Positions 37,158-46,028 of a DNA stretch of 64,000 nucleotides are shown here, in pieces; the stretch's first letter is position 1; every line of letters begins with the position of its first letter. Location of the stretch: contig JAUJNY010000001.1 of NCBI GenBank assembly GCA_030447955.1, positions 961,268-1,025,267 on the forward strand. Direction: 5' to 3'. Under the pieces are notes generated by a model. It saw only the letters and a list, made by a program, of their open reading frames with translations, did not search any database and had not been told where the DNA came from. The translations under genes were made by a program, and so were the position numbers. The DNA is from Jiangellales bacterium. GTDB lineage: Bacteria; Actinomycetota; Actinomycetes; Jiangellales; Jiangellaceae.

Positions 37158-37897
37158 GAGCCGACCCCGCCGCCCAGCTGCGGCTGCTCGAACTGCAGGA
37201 CGTCGACCTGCGGCTGCAGCGGCTGGCCTCCCGCCGGAGCAACCTGCCGGAGATCGCCGAGCTCGACCGGCTGCTCGCCGAGCACCGCAGCCTGCGGGAC
37301 GCCGCGGTGGTCGCCGAGACGGAAGTCGCCGACCTGCGGCGGCTGCAGGCCAAGGCCGACGCCGATGTCGAGCAGGTACGCCTGCGCCGCGACCGTGACC
37401 AGCAGCGGCTGGACTCAGGGCAGGTGGGCTCCCCGAGGGAGCTGGAGAGCCTCCAGCACGAGATCGTCTCGCTGCAGCGCCGGCAGAGTGAGCTGGAGGA
37501 CGTGGAGCTCGACCTCATGCAGCGCCACGAGGACGCCCAGCGTCAACTCGACCGGCTCCGCGCCGAGCTGGCCGACGTTGAGCAGCGCGCTCGGGAGACC
37601 GAGAAGTTCCGCGACGCGGAATGGGCGGGAATCGACACGGAGGCCGCCGCCGCCGCCGCTGAGCGCGCGACGCTGGCTGCCGGGTTGCCCGGCGACGTGC
37701 TGGACCTCTACGACAAGCTGCGCGGGTCGCAGGGCGGTGTGGGGGCGGCGGCCCTTCGTGGCGGGCGCTGCGAGGGCTGCCGGCTGGAGCTCACCGCGAC
37801 CGAGCGTGCCCGGCTGCGAGCTGCCGCACCCGACGAGGTGCTCCGCTGCGAGGAGTGCCGGCGGATCCTGGTGCGTACGCCCGAGTCCGGCCGGTGA
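37109..37897 (+). CDS. Coiled-coil zinc-ribbon protein (C4-type)
   Basis: About 250-263 residues: a long coiled coil (residues about 30-190, LRRLQAKADADVEQVRLRR and so on) and a C-terminal zinc ribbon CEGCRLEL...CEECRRIL. This family sits between nif3 and RNase H genes in many actinobacteria; a role in nucleic-acid handling is suspected but unproven. The start is uncertain: GTG 37109 lies inside nif3, while family alignment from memory favours a CTG at 37154 overlapping the nif3 stop. Confidence 0.8.
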   Translation: MEPARAVRDRRREPALRADPAAQLRLLELQDVDLRLQRLASRRSNLPEIAELDRLLAEHRSLRDAAVVAETEVADLRRLQAKADADVEQVRLRRDRDQQRLDSGQVGSPRELESLQHEIVSLQRRQSELEDVELDLMQRHEDAQRQLDRLRAELADVEQRARETEKFRDAEWAGIDTEAAAAAAERATLAAGLPGDVLDLYDKLRGSQGGVGAAALRGGRCEGCRLELTATERARLRAAAPDEVLRCEECRRILVRTPESGR

Positions 37898-39157
37898 GCG
37901 CGCCCAGTCGGCGGCGCCGACTGGTGGTCGAGGCCGACGGTGGCTCACGCGGCAACCCCGGGCCGGCGGCGTACGGCGCGGTAGTCCGTGACGTTGACAC
38001 CGGTACCGTGCTGGCCGAGGTCGCCGAGCCGATCGGTCGCGCCACCAACAACGTCGCGGAGTACCGCGGCCGAGGTCGCCGAGCCGATCGGTCGCGCCAC
38101 CAACAACGTCGCGGAGTACCGCGGAGCGATCGCCGGGTTGCGAGCCGCCAGCGGGCTCGACCCCGAGGCCGAGGTCGAGGTCCGCATGGACTCACGGCTC
38201 GTCGTGGAGCAGATGAGCGGGACCTGGAAGATCAAGCAGCCGCACCTGCGGCCGTTGGCCGAAGATGCCCGCACGGCTTTTCCAGCCGAGCGGGTGCGCT
38301 GGACGTGGATCCCACGCGAGCTCAACGCGCACGCTGACCGGCTGCTCAACGTCGCGCTTGACGCTGCCCGCGGTCGATCGACGCCGGCCGTGCCGCCCGT
38401 GCCGAGCGTGCCACCGGACGCGGCTCCCGGCGCCGCACCTGCCCCGCCGCGCGTCGACCGGCTCGCCGGCTGGGACGAGCAGGGTCTCGAGGCGACGCTG
38501 CTGCTGCTTCGCCATGGCGAGACCCGGCACACAGGGGAGCGCCGCTTCAGTGGCTCAGGCGGCGCAGACCCCGGCCTGGTCGAGCGCGGGAGAGCCCAGG
38601 CCGAGCGCTCCGCGGCGGCGCTGGCGGCCCGGGGCGGCATCCAGGCCGTCGTCACCTCCCCACTGCGCCGCGCCCGCGAGACCGCCGCGGTGGCAGCGGC
38701 TGCCCTCGGGCTCGACGTCGAGGTCGACGAGGGGTTCGCTGAGTGCGCCTTCGGTGCCTGGGACGGACACACGTTCGCCGAGGTGCGGGAGCGCTGGCCA
38801 GCCGAGCTCGCGGCGTGGCTCGGCTCGACGTCGGTGGCACCATCGGGAGGGGAGAGCTTCGAGGACGTGTTCGAACGAGTGCAGGGGGCCGCAACGCGGC
38901 TGCGTACCCGCCTCGCTGGCGGTGCTGACACGGCCGGCCGTACGGTCCTCGTCGTCACTCACGTCACCCCCGTCAAGACCCTCGTCCGGCTCGCCCTCCA
39001 CGCGCCCGCCGCTGCCATCTACCGGATGGAGCTCCTGCCGGGGTCGCTCAGCGAGATCCGCTACTACGCCGGCGGGCTGGCCTCGCTGCGGTCCTTTGGG
39101 GCCGCCACGCACCTCGGCGACGCGGCGACGCCGAGACCGCCGGAGGTGAGCCCCTAG
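37894..39157 (+). pseudogene. Bifunctional RNase HI/acid phosphatase, broken by a 55-bp duplication
   Basis: An N-terminal RNase HI domain (EADGGSRGNPGPAAYG, NNVAEYRG, MDSRLVVEQM, HADRLLN) is fused by a Pro/Ala linker to a histidine-phosphatase domain (LLRHGETRHTGERRFSG, THVTPVKTLV), the architecture of mycobacterial Rv2228c. The GTG at 37894 overlaps the zinc-ribbon stop. A 55-bp tandem repeat after NNVAEYRG shifts the frame; the span of 1264 bases minus 55 is exactly 403 codons. As written the phosphatase half cannot be made from the RNase H start. Confidence 0.88.
38013..38124. repeat. 55-bp tandem duplication breaking the RNase H gene
   Basis: Bases 38013-38069 match 38068-38124 exactly: unit 55 bp with a 2-base GG overlap at the joint. 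55 is not a multiple of three. Confidence 0.97.
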
Positions 39158-39168
39158 GCTTGCCCGCC

Positions 39169-40599
39169 GTGTCTTTGCGTCACCTTCGGCTGGAAGACAG
39201 CGACGCGCACATCGAGGCGGGGCTGGGTGCGATACGTCGTGAGCTGGAGCTGCCCGACGAGTTCCCCACCGACGTGCTGGCGGAGGCGGCGCATGCCGCG
39301 GCGTCGCCGGTGTAGCCCGCGGACGACCTGAGCGAGCTCGAGTTCTGGACGATCGACCCCCCTGGTTCACGCGACCTCGACCAGGCGATGCACCTCTCCC
39401 GCTCGGGCGATGGCTACTGCGTGCGCTACGCGATCGCCGACGTGGCGGCGTTCGTGCGGCCGGGCGGCGCGATCGACAGGGAGGCACACCGCCGCGGACA
39501 GACGCTGTACGGCCCCGACGTGCGCACCCCGCTGCATCCCCCGCTGCTCTCCGAGGGTGCGGCCAGCCTGCTGCCCGGCGAGACCCGTCCGGCCTTGGTG
39601 TGGCGCATCGAACTGGACTCCTCCGGCGAAGGTCGCGCGGTGGACGTCCGCCGCGCGCTGGTCCGCAGCCGCCTGCGGTTGGACTACGTCGAGGTGCAGC
39701 GGCTGCTGGACGCTGGCCGGGCGGAGGAGCCGCTGGTGCTGCTGCGCGAGGTCGGGCGGCTGCGGGAGGAGCGTGAGCGCGACCGTGACGGGATGACGCT
39801 GCCGATCCCCGAGCAGCAGGTGGTCCGGGCCGACGGGCACTGGGACCTCGACTACCGCGCGCCGCTGCCGGCGGAGGGCTGGAACTCCCAGATCTCCCTC
39901 CTCACCGGCATGGCAGCCGCGCAGCTCATGCTCTACGGCGAGGTGGGGGTGCTGCGCACGCTGCCGGTCCCCGACCCGCGGGACGTCGCGCGGTTGCGTC
40001 GGACGGCGCTGGCCCTGCGTGTCCCCTGGCCGCAGGACATGCCGTACGGACAGCTCGTGCGCACCCTCGACCCGGACGTGCCGGCACACGCCGCGCTGCT
40101 CACCGAGTCGACGGTGCTGCTGCGCGGTGCGGGCTATGCCGCCTTCGACGGCGGCGTGCCCGAGCAGGTGACGCACGCGGCGCTCGCGGCGGAGTACGCC
40201 CATACGACGGCGCCGCTGCGCCGGCTCGTCGACCGCTACGTAGGTGAGGTGTGCTTGGCCTTGTGCGCCGGTGTCGAGGTGCCGGCGTGGACGCGCGAAG
40301 CGTTGCCCCGGCTGCCCGCGGAGATGGACGAGTCTGACCGTCGCGCGGGCACGTACGAGCGGCTGTGCGTCAACCTGGTGGAGGCCGTCTTGATGAGCGG
40401 GCGTGAAGGCGAGCAGTTCAGCGGCGTGATCATCGACGTCGCCGACGACCGTTCGTCCGGCACGGTGCAGCTCGCCGCGCCGGCTGTACGCGGGCGGGTC
40501 GCGGGCAGCGACCTCTCCCTCGGCGCCGAGGTCGGCGTACAACTGGTCGAGGCCGAGGTCGAGCGCCGCACGGTGCGGTTCGGGCTCACCCCGGGCTGA
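39169..40599 (+). pseudogene. RNB-domain ribonuclease with in-frame amber stop
   Basis: RNase II/R family catalytic domain. Reading from GTG 39169, 48 residues are followed by TAG at 39313-39315, then the frame stays open for 427 more codons. The RNB signature ELEFWTIDPPGSRDLDQAMHLSRS, with the metal-binding aspartates, directly follows the stop, so a restart at ATG 39388 would lose them. Downstream motifs (YAHTTAPLRRLVDRY) are intact. Only one base separates it from a full-length gene. It follows the RNase H gene by 11 bases. Confidence 0.88.
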
Positions 40600-40620
40600 G
40601 AGTTGCGTACGCTGGTCCCT

Positions 40621-40950
40621 GGCGAGCGAGCCGGCCGGGCGGTCGCGTCAGGCTCTTGGCCTGCCGAGGAAAGTCCGGACTCCGAAGGGCAGGGTGGTGG
40701 GTAACGCCCACCCGGGGCGACCCGCGGGACAGTGCCACAGAAAGCAGACCGCCAGTGCGGGCCCTCGGACCAGCACTGGTAAGGGTGAAACGGTGGTGTA
40801 AGAGCAGACAGGGAGCGTTCGAGGGCGGCCCGCCCGAGCTCCCGGGTAGGCCGCTGGAGGCCGTCGGCAACGGCGGTCCTAGATGGATGGCCGCCCCCGG
40901 AGCCGCAAGGCACCGGGACAGGATCCGGCTTACAGGCCGGCTCGCTCGCC
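40621..40950 (+). ncRNA. rnpB: RNase P RNA, internally deleted
   Basis: Clear rnpB: P1 pairs 40621-40634 with 40937-40950 over 14 bp; GAGGAAAGTCCGGACTCC, ACAGAAA, AAGGGTGAAACGGTG, the GGGTAG loop, AGATGGATGGCCGCC and CGGCTTACAGG are present. The universally conserved stretch that normally follows GTAAGAG, containing GGTAAACCCCACCCGGAGCAAGG, is absent: the sequence runs from GTAAGAGC straight to AGACAGGGAGCG. That removes P13, P14 and the 3' strands of P5 and P7. Length 330 versus about 400 in relatives. The conserved ACAGAA near P4 reads ACAGGA. Confidence 0.88.
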
Positions 40951-40995
40951 TTTGGCCCGCTGACGCGAAGGTTCGTGAGGGGGCAGGGCCTGGAG

Positions 40996-41180
40996 TCAGC
41001 TGGCCTGGTCGAGGGTGAACTGGTAGCCCATCGCTTCGACCTGTCCGATGGCGCGCTTCTCGGCTCGGTCGGGGTGTAGCCGGGTGAAGAACGCGGCACC
41101 AGGGTCGTCGTAGAGGGTGCCGGTGGTGCCCATGGGCCAGATCACGATGAGCATGGAGTGCTGGATCGCAACGTTGGCGC
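40996..41180 (-). pseudogene. 3' remnant of an IS110-type transposase
   Basis: On the minus strand an uninterrupted frame reads AIQHSMLIVIWPM, then GTLYDDPGAAFFTRLHPDRA and VEAMGYQFTL to a TGA. This is the C-terminal tail of IS110-family transposases. The rest of the transposase and any IS ends are missing. Confidence 0.65.
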
Positions 41181-41195
41181 CTCTATGGTGGACCG

Positions 41196-41630
41196 ATGGC
41201 GTCGGTCAAGCAGATCCAAGTCACCTTCGACTGCGCAGAACCTGAGCGCGTCGCTCGTTTCTGGTGCGACGTGCTGGGGTACGCCGTACCGCCGCCACCG
41301 GAGGGGTTTGCTACTTGGGACGATTTCGATCGCGCTCTGCCGCCTGAGCGTCAGGGTTCAGCGTTCGCATGCGTTGATCCCTCAGGTGTAGGCCCGCGAC
41401 TATTCTTCCAGCGCGTTCCCGAAGGCAAGGTCGTCAAGAATCGGCTGCATCTTGACGTGCGAGTCGGCACCGGGCTCGTGGGTGAAGCGCGCCTGGCCGC
41501 ACTTGAGGCCGAATGCGCACGACTAGTCGCGCTCGGCGCGGTACGCGTGCGACTATTGCTTGCCGATGGCTACGACGAGTCGTGCCTCGTGATGCAAGAC
41601 ATCGAGGGCAACGAGTTTTGTCTCGACTGA
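41196..41630 (+). CDS. VOC superfamily protein
   Basis: 144 residues, glyoxalase-like. IQVTFDCAEPERVARFWCDVLGY opens the first beta-alpha-beta unit and MQDIEGNEFCLD closes the second. This subtype is common in actinobacteria and often acts without a known substrate. Good ATG at 41196; the gene appears intact in an otherwise decayed zone. Confidence 0.82.
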   Translation: MASVKQIQVTFDCAEPERVARFWCDVLGYAVPPPPEGFATWDDFDRALPPERQGSAFACVDPSGVGPRLFFQRVPEGKVVKNRLHLDVRVGTGLVGEARLAALEAECARLVALGAVRVRLLLADGYDESCLVMQDIEGNEFCLD

Positions 41631-41755
41631 GCGGCCGCGAACGTGAACATGCCGTCGGACTTCCCGCGCCACCACCGCTCCACCTCACAAGTAAGCCAGC
41701 TCGAGAGGGGCGCCGTCGGTGATGGAACCCGTCGTCGGTGCGGCATCTCAGGAGC

Positions 41756-42096
41756 ATGTTGACCGCAGCCGGGACCGCAGGGCTGTTGCTTGCGCTGTCG
41801 GTCTCGCTGGCCGGTTGCTCGTCGGACACCGCTACCGAACACACCGACGCCCTGGCGACGAAACGGTCATAGACGCCGCAGCCGCCCGGCTCGTTGACCT
41901 AGCCACCAGGCAAGTACGCGGTGCTAGCGCGTACGCACCCGATGGTTCGCGGAACATGGCGACCAACGTCTGTCAGGTCTTGGCGTCAGGGGCGGGTGTG
42001 AGCGCGGCAGTGAACGTGCTGGACAACTACAGCCAGATCGCCCCACAGGAGCGTGAGACCATCGCCAGGCTGCCGTGCTCAGGCTTTAACTCGTGA
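41756..42096 (+). pseudogene. Lipoprotein gene with one-base deletion
   Basis: The ATG at 41756 opens a lipoprotein signal (TAGLLLALSVSLAGCSS, lipobox LAGC), but the frame stops at TAG after ALATKRS. The coding continues in another frame with VIDAAAARLVDLATRQVRGASAY to a TGA at 42096. The span of 341 bases is one short of 114 codons; one more A in the AAA run near 41861 would restore it. The mature protein is unrecognised. Confidence 0.65.
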
Positions 42097-42344
42097 ACGT
42101 GCAGCCGCTTGCCAACCGCAGCGATGTCGTCTGCGCTGCGAGAGCTTCCGTTGCCACCGCGGACCTGGACCTAGCGGGTAACGCCGAATGCGTGGACCGC
42201 GGTGGCGAGCCCCCGGTTTGTGCCCCGCTCCAGCGAGGCCCTTCCGAGGTGCCGGGGTCTGGTTTCGAATGCCACCGCGCTGTAGGCTCCCCGCCCCAGG
42301 GTCGTGATCACCGACGCCTGACTTCGTTGGAACGGAGCGTCCCC

Positions 42345-43022
42345 ATGCGGCTTGCTCGTGTCGGCCCTGGCGTCGGTGCCCTCGTGCTCATCGGTTCGCT
42401 TGCGGCTGCGCCGCTGGCACAGGCGGCGGCCAAGGTGATCAATGGCACCGAGGGCCCGGACCAGCTGGTGGGGACGGCCCAAAACGACAAGATCTTCGCC
42501 CGCGGGGGTGCCGATCAAGTCTTGGCCCGCGGCGGACGTGACGAGGCCCGCGGTGGTGCGGGGAATGACGCCCTTCACGGGGGCGACGGGAAGGACGTTG
42601 TGCGCGGGCAGGCGGGTGCTGATGTGATCCGCGGCCAGCGATCGGGGGACGGGCTGCGCGGCGGCTCTGGGAACGACGTCGTCGCCGGCGGCAAGGGCGG
42701 TGACTTCCTGGGCTCTCCAATCAAGCCTGGGGGCGGCGGGGGCGACGACACGCTGCGTGGCGGCCCTGATGCCGATGTTCTCGTCGGTGGCAAGGGTAAC
42801 GACGTCCTGCGGGGTGGAGGCAACAAGACGGCAGGCGAGTTTCTCCAGCCGGACCGGGGACGAGACGTGGTGTTCGGCGGGCCGGGCGACGACACTGTGT
42901 TCTTGGCCGTTGACGGTTCCCGCGACGTTGTCCGCTGCGGAAGTGGTTCCGACACGATCAGATACCGCAAGGCGGATCCCCGTGACGTGGTGATCTCCTG
43001 TGAGACCGTCGATAACATCTAA
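42345..43022 (+). CDS. Secreted beta-roll repeat protein, copy 1
   Basis: 225 residues. Signal peptide (VGALVLIGSLAAAPLAQA), then hemolysin-type calcium-binding repeats (GGAGNDALHGGDGKD, GGSGNDVVAGGKGGD, GGKGNDVLRGGG) forming a probable parallel beta-roll, capped by DVVRCGSGSDTIRY...VVISCETV with two cysteines. About 65 bases upstream of the ATG are conserved with the copy at 45.2 kb, so promoter and leader were duplicated too. A role as an exported calcium-bound surface protein is inferred. Confidence 0.85.
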   Translation: MRLARVGPGVGALVLIGSLAAAPLAQAAAKVINGTEGPDQLVGTAQNDKIFARGGADQVLARGGRDEARGGAGNDALHGGDGKDVVRGQAGADVIRGQRSGDGLRGGSGNDVVAGGKGGDFLGSPIKPGGGGGDDTLRGGPDADVLVGGKGNDVLRGGGNKTAGEFLQPDRGRDVVFGGPGDDTVFLAVDGSRDVVRCGSGSDTIRYRKADPRDVVISCETVDNI

Positions 43023-43281
43023 GTTCTCGTGACCCGCTCAGCCCGGCTGCCCCAAGCGACGGGCACTGGCTCGCGCCTGTGATGTGGCACGACGAGCAGT
43101 ACCAGTCCGACGTCACGAGAGGGACAGCACAGCCTTGGGGTTGATTAGCCAAGCGGGCAAACCGGCGTGGCCAAGAAGGGGCTCGAGGGCGGTGGCTGCC
43201 GAAAGTGCGGTCGCGCTCTCATCGAGGTGGCGGACGGACGAGGATGGACGCTCGGCGCCGCCCTCTCGGCTTCTGCGCGGC
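43023..43281 (+). pseudogene. Degenerate copy of the MGLIS small gene
   Basis: From TTG 43135 the sequence parallels the intact small gene at 46029 (GLISxxGK...AKKGL), and the preceding GTCACGAGAG leader is shared, but the start codon is TTG and a frameshift follows after about 12 codons. The IS element lies just downstream. Confidence 0.5.
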
Positions 43282-43289
43282 GGTAAAGC
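43282..43289. repeat. Target-site duplication, left
   Basis: GGTAAAGC next to the left end of the IS; identical copy at 44717-44724. Confidence 0.93.
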
Positions 43290-43293
43290 GGCT

Positions 43294-44568
43294 CTACGCA
43301 GCCAACCTTGGTAACCGGCCTCTTAGTGGTGTCGGTCGGTGAGTGTGCCAGTCGACGCCGCAGTGCAGCAGGAGGCGGAGGCGGTAGTTGTCGAAGTTGC
43401 GGAACCCGTGACCGATCCGCTTGATCTTCTTGATGAGTAGGTTGACCGCTTCGGTGCGTGCGTTGGAGACCCCGCCGGTGTCGAAGTAGGCGAGCAGCTC
43501 GGTGCGCCAGGAGTCGATGGTGCGGGCGAGGCGGTGCAGCTCGGGGACGTTGCTGTCGGCGCAGTGGACCAGCCAGTGGTGCAGCCGGCGTTGGGCCTCA
43601 GCGCGAGACTTCGCCCGGTAGAGCAGCCGGAGGTCTTGGGCGGCGATCCAGGTTGCGGCGATCTGCCCGTCCTGGTCGCCGGCGTCCAGACCGGCCAGCA
43701 GCCGTGTCCAGGCTGGCTGGGACAGGTGATCGGCCCCGCGGCGCAGTACCCGCCGGATCCGGTACAGCGGGTCGTCACGTCGGCCGCGGTGCCCGGTGGT
43801 GTCTTGTTGGACCCGGCGGCGCACGTCGTCCACGGCGGCGAACCCCAGCCGGGTGACGTGGAAGGCGTCCAGCACCCGGATGGCGTGCGGGAGGCTGGTG
43901 CTCAGCGCGGTGGCGTAACCACGGAAGGGGTCCAGCGCCGCCACCTGCACCGCTTGGCGCCACTGTTCGGGCTGGGTGTTCACCCAGCTGGTGAGTGCTT
44001 TGCCGCTGCGACCTGGGACGACGTCGAGCAGCCGGGAGGTGCCCACGTCGACCACTCCGGTGACGAACTGCGTGTTCCGAGTGGCGTTCGCGGCCAGGAA
44101 TGCGGTCTCGTCCACCCCGAGCGCCTCCACTCCGACCAGCCGGGCCGGGCCGTCGACCAGCGGAGTGCCGTACTCGCGGACCGCGGCCATCGCGGTGGCC
44201 CACCCGACCCCGAAGTCCGCCGCGACTTGGGCGACGCAATGGCCGTCTTGACCGACCCGGCGGCACGCCTCGGCCCGGGCCCGTTCGGTCCACGACGCCC
44301 GCGCCCGGATCGCCGGCGACGTCTCAGTCCAGGTGGAGACCGAACACAGGTGCTCCCTGCACCGCCACACCCGCTTGACCCACACCAACGTCACTGGTCG
44401 ACCGCCCGCTGGAAGGTCACGCACCCACGTCGGACGCCGATCATGAAGCCGCGCTTGAACGCCACAGCCACGACACAACGCCTCGTTCTGGGTGGTCTCA
44501 ATCGCCTGCTCAACCTCACCGGCGTACTCCGACACAGCGAGTAGAACGAACCCGTCCAACCCGAGCAT
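43294..44568 (-). CDS. ISL3-family transposase
   Basis: 424 residues from ATG 44568 (an ATG at 44661 would add 31). An N-terminal zinc-finger-like part (CRGCGVQARLHDR...WRCREH) and helix-turn-helix precede a DDE catalytic domain: Asp in GVDETAF, Asp in ALDPFRGYA and the Glu in the C-terminal NARTEAVNLLIKKIKRIGHGFRNF signature. Apparently intact. A hairpin in the leader supports the shorter start. Confidence 0.92.
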   Translation of the reverse strand: MLGLDGFVLLAVSEYAGEVEQAIETTQNEALCRGCGVQARLHDRRPTWVRDLPAGGRPVTLVWVKRVWRCREHLCSVSTWTETSPAIRARASWTERARAEACRRVGQDGHCVAQVAADFGVGWATAMAAVREYGTPLVDGPARLVGVEALGVDETAFLAANATRNTQFVTGVVDVGTSRLLDVVPGRSGKALTSWVNTQPEQWRQAVQVAALDPFRGYATALSTSLPHAIRVLDAFHVTRLGFAAVDDVRRRVQQDTTGHRGRRDDPLYRIRRVLRRGADHLSQPAWTRLLAGLDAGDQDGQIAATWIAAQDLRLLYRAKSRAEAQRRLHHWLVHCADSNVPELHRLARTIDSWRTELLAYFDTGGVSNARTEAVNLLIKKIKRIGHGFRNFDNYRLRLLLHCGVDWHTHRPTPLRGRLPRLAA

Positions 44569-44597
44569 CGCCGTCGCCGCGCTACCGTCTCCCTGCA

Positions 44598-44650
44598 CCT
44601 GGGGCCTCCCTCGACTCGTGTCCAGACACCACGAATCGTGAGGCCCCAGG
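44598..44650 (-). promoter_or_regulatory. Leader inverted repeat upstream of transposase
   Basis: CCTGGGGCCTC at 44598-44608 is the reverse complement of 44640-44650. Read on the minus strand it lies 29 bases before the ATG at 44568, where transposons often place a hairpin that blocks transposase translation from outside transcripts. Confidence 0.5.
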
Positions 44651-44716
44651 CCCGTTCCCAAGCTCAGGTCGAAGCTCGTGTCACCCCGCCGCTACCACGC
44701 TTAATTGCGAAGAGCC

Positions 44717-44724
44717 GGTAAAGC
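44717..44724. repeat. Target-site duplication, right
   Basis: GGTAAAGC immediately after the right inverted repeat. Confidence 0.93.
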
Positions 44725-45091
44725 TCACGGACCCACAGGCCAAGGCGGTCAAAGGGCCCCACATGGTGAAGAAGGGCTCATCAAGCAGCGGGGCGGCAGT
44801 GGAAGCTCAAGTTGGTGGGTGCCAGGCCTCGGTGCGTGTCCCGGGGCAGGCGAGGAGGCGTCATGATTAAGGCCCACCACCTGTCGACGACAACACATGG
44901 CACCGCCTGGAGTACCGTCGGGTCGGTAGGACCGTGACCCTGCGCATTAATGGATCGGTTGTGTCGGCCAACGCCGCCACCGGCAGGATCCGCAACGATG
45001 CGCCGGTACGCGTCGGAGGAAGGGCTGTCGGGACAGCCTCGGACAACGACTAGTACCAGGGGAACTCGACAACGTCTTCTACTCGATCAAG
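44725..45091 (+). pseudogene. Decayed LamG (concanavalin-like) domain gene
   Basis: Across frames one can read MVKKG, then GGQWKLKLVGARPRCV, then NTWHRLEYRRVGRTVTLRIN, GSVVSANAATGRI, PVRVGGRAV and, after an in-frame TAG at 45051-45053, YQGELDNVFYSI. This is the order of a bacterial LamG/concanavalin-A-like lectin domain as found in secreted proteins. At least two frameshifts and one stop are needed. The ISL3 element sits at its 5' side and may have removed the start. Confidence 0.65.
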
Positions 45092-45242
45092 CGCAAGAGT
45101 GAGCGGAGCACGGCCCGTATGGGATGTGGACGGGGCGACACCTTCGGCATTCGAGGTCTGGTCGCCGGTGTCTAGGTCCTGTACGCTCCGCGCCCAGTGT
45201 CGTGGTCATCGGCGCCTGACCTCGTTGGAATGGAGTGTCCCC

Positions 45243-45929
45243 ATGCGGCTTCGTCGTGTCGGCCCTGGTGTCGGTGTCCTTGTGCTGGTCGGTTCTCTTG
45301 CAGCCGCACCGCTGGCGCATGCCAAGGTCATCAATGGCACCGATGGCCCGGATCAGCTGGTAGGGACGGCCAAGCCTGACGAGATCCATGCCCGGGCGGG
45401 TGCTGATCAGGTCTTGGCCCGTGGCGGGCAGGACGAGGTTCGCGGCGGTGCGGGTGATGACGCCCTTCAGGGGGGCAAGGGGCGTGACGTCCTGCGTGGG
45501 CAGGCGGGTGGGGACGTACTCCGGGGCCAGGGGAAGAGCGATGGGATGCTCGGCGGCTCCGGGCACGACATCCTCATCGGCGGCAAGGGCGGAGACGTCT
45601 TGGGCCCGCTCATCGTCCGCAAGGGTGGCGCGGGTAATGACACGCTGCGTGGCGGCCCCGGCGTTGACATCCTCGTCGGGGCCAAGGGTGCCGACGTCTT
45701 GCGGGGTGGAGGCAACAAGGCCAAGAAGGGGGACAAAGAGGACTTGCTGCCCGGGCCAGGCACAGACGTGGTGTACGGCGGTCCGGGTGATGACAACGTG
45801 AGCCTGCCCGCGGACGGATCGCGCGACGTTGTGCGCTGCGGTAGCGGAAACGACGTCATCAACTACACCGGGGCGGGTCGCGATCCCCGCGACGTGGTCA
45901 TCTCCTGCGAGACCGTCAGAACGTCATGA
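45243..45929 (+). CDS. Secreted beta-roll repeat protein, copy 2
   Basis: 228 residues, paralogue of the protein at 42.3 kb with the same signal peptide pattern (VGVLVLVGSLAAAPLAHA), the same order of GGxGxDxLxGG repeats and the same C-terminal cap (DVVRCGSGNDVINY...VVISCETV). Copy 2 has a lysine-rich insert (NKAKKGDKEDLLPG). ATG 45243 lies in the conserved GGAATGGAGTGTCCCC leader. It is followed by the intact small MGLIS gene. Confidence 0.87.
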   Translation: MRLRRVGPGVGVLVLVGSLAAAPLAHAKVINGTDGPDQLVGTAKPDEIHARAGADQVLARGGQDEVRGGAGDDALQGGKGRDVLRGQAGGDVLRGQGKSDGMLGGSGHDILIGGKGGDVLGPLIVRKGGAGNDTLRGGPGVDILVGAKGADVLRGGGNKAKKGDKEDLLPGPGTDVVYGGPGDDNVSLPADGSRDVVRCGSGNDVINYTGAGRDPRDVVISCETVRTS

Positions 45930-46028
45930 GACGTGCACTGCCGAGACTGACGATGGGCAGCGGTTCCCGCACTGTGATGTGATACGAGGGCCAGGTACCG
46001 GTCCGACATCACGAGAGGCGGCACAGCC

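Larger units (their letters stand above)
43290..44716. mobile_element. ISL3-family insertion sequence
   Basis: 1427 bp with imperfect terminal inverted repeats (left GGCTCTACGCAGCCAACC at 43290, right complementary to GGCTCTTCGCAATTAAGC ending at 44716) and a single transposase gene. An 8-bp direct repeat, GGTAAAGC, flanks it at 43282-43289 and 44717-44724, matching the 8-bp target duplication of ISL3 elements. The unmutated duplication points to a fairly recent insertion. Confidence 0.95.

Noticed and set aside
42345..45929. Repeat array that might look like CRISPR
   Set aside because: The periodicity comes from coding beta-roll repeats; there are no identical spaced repeats or cas genes.
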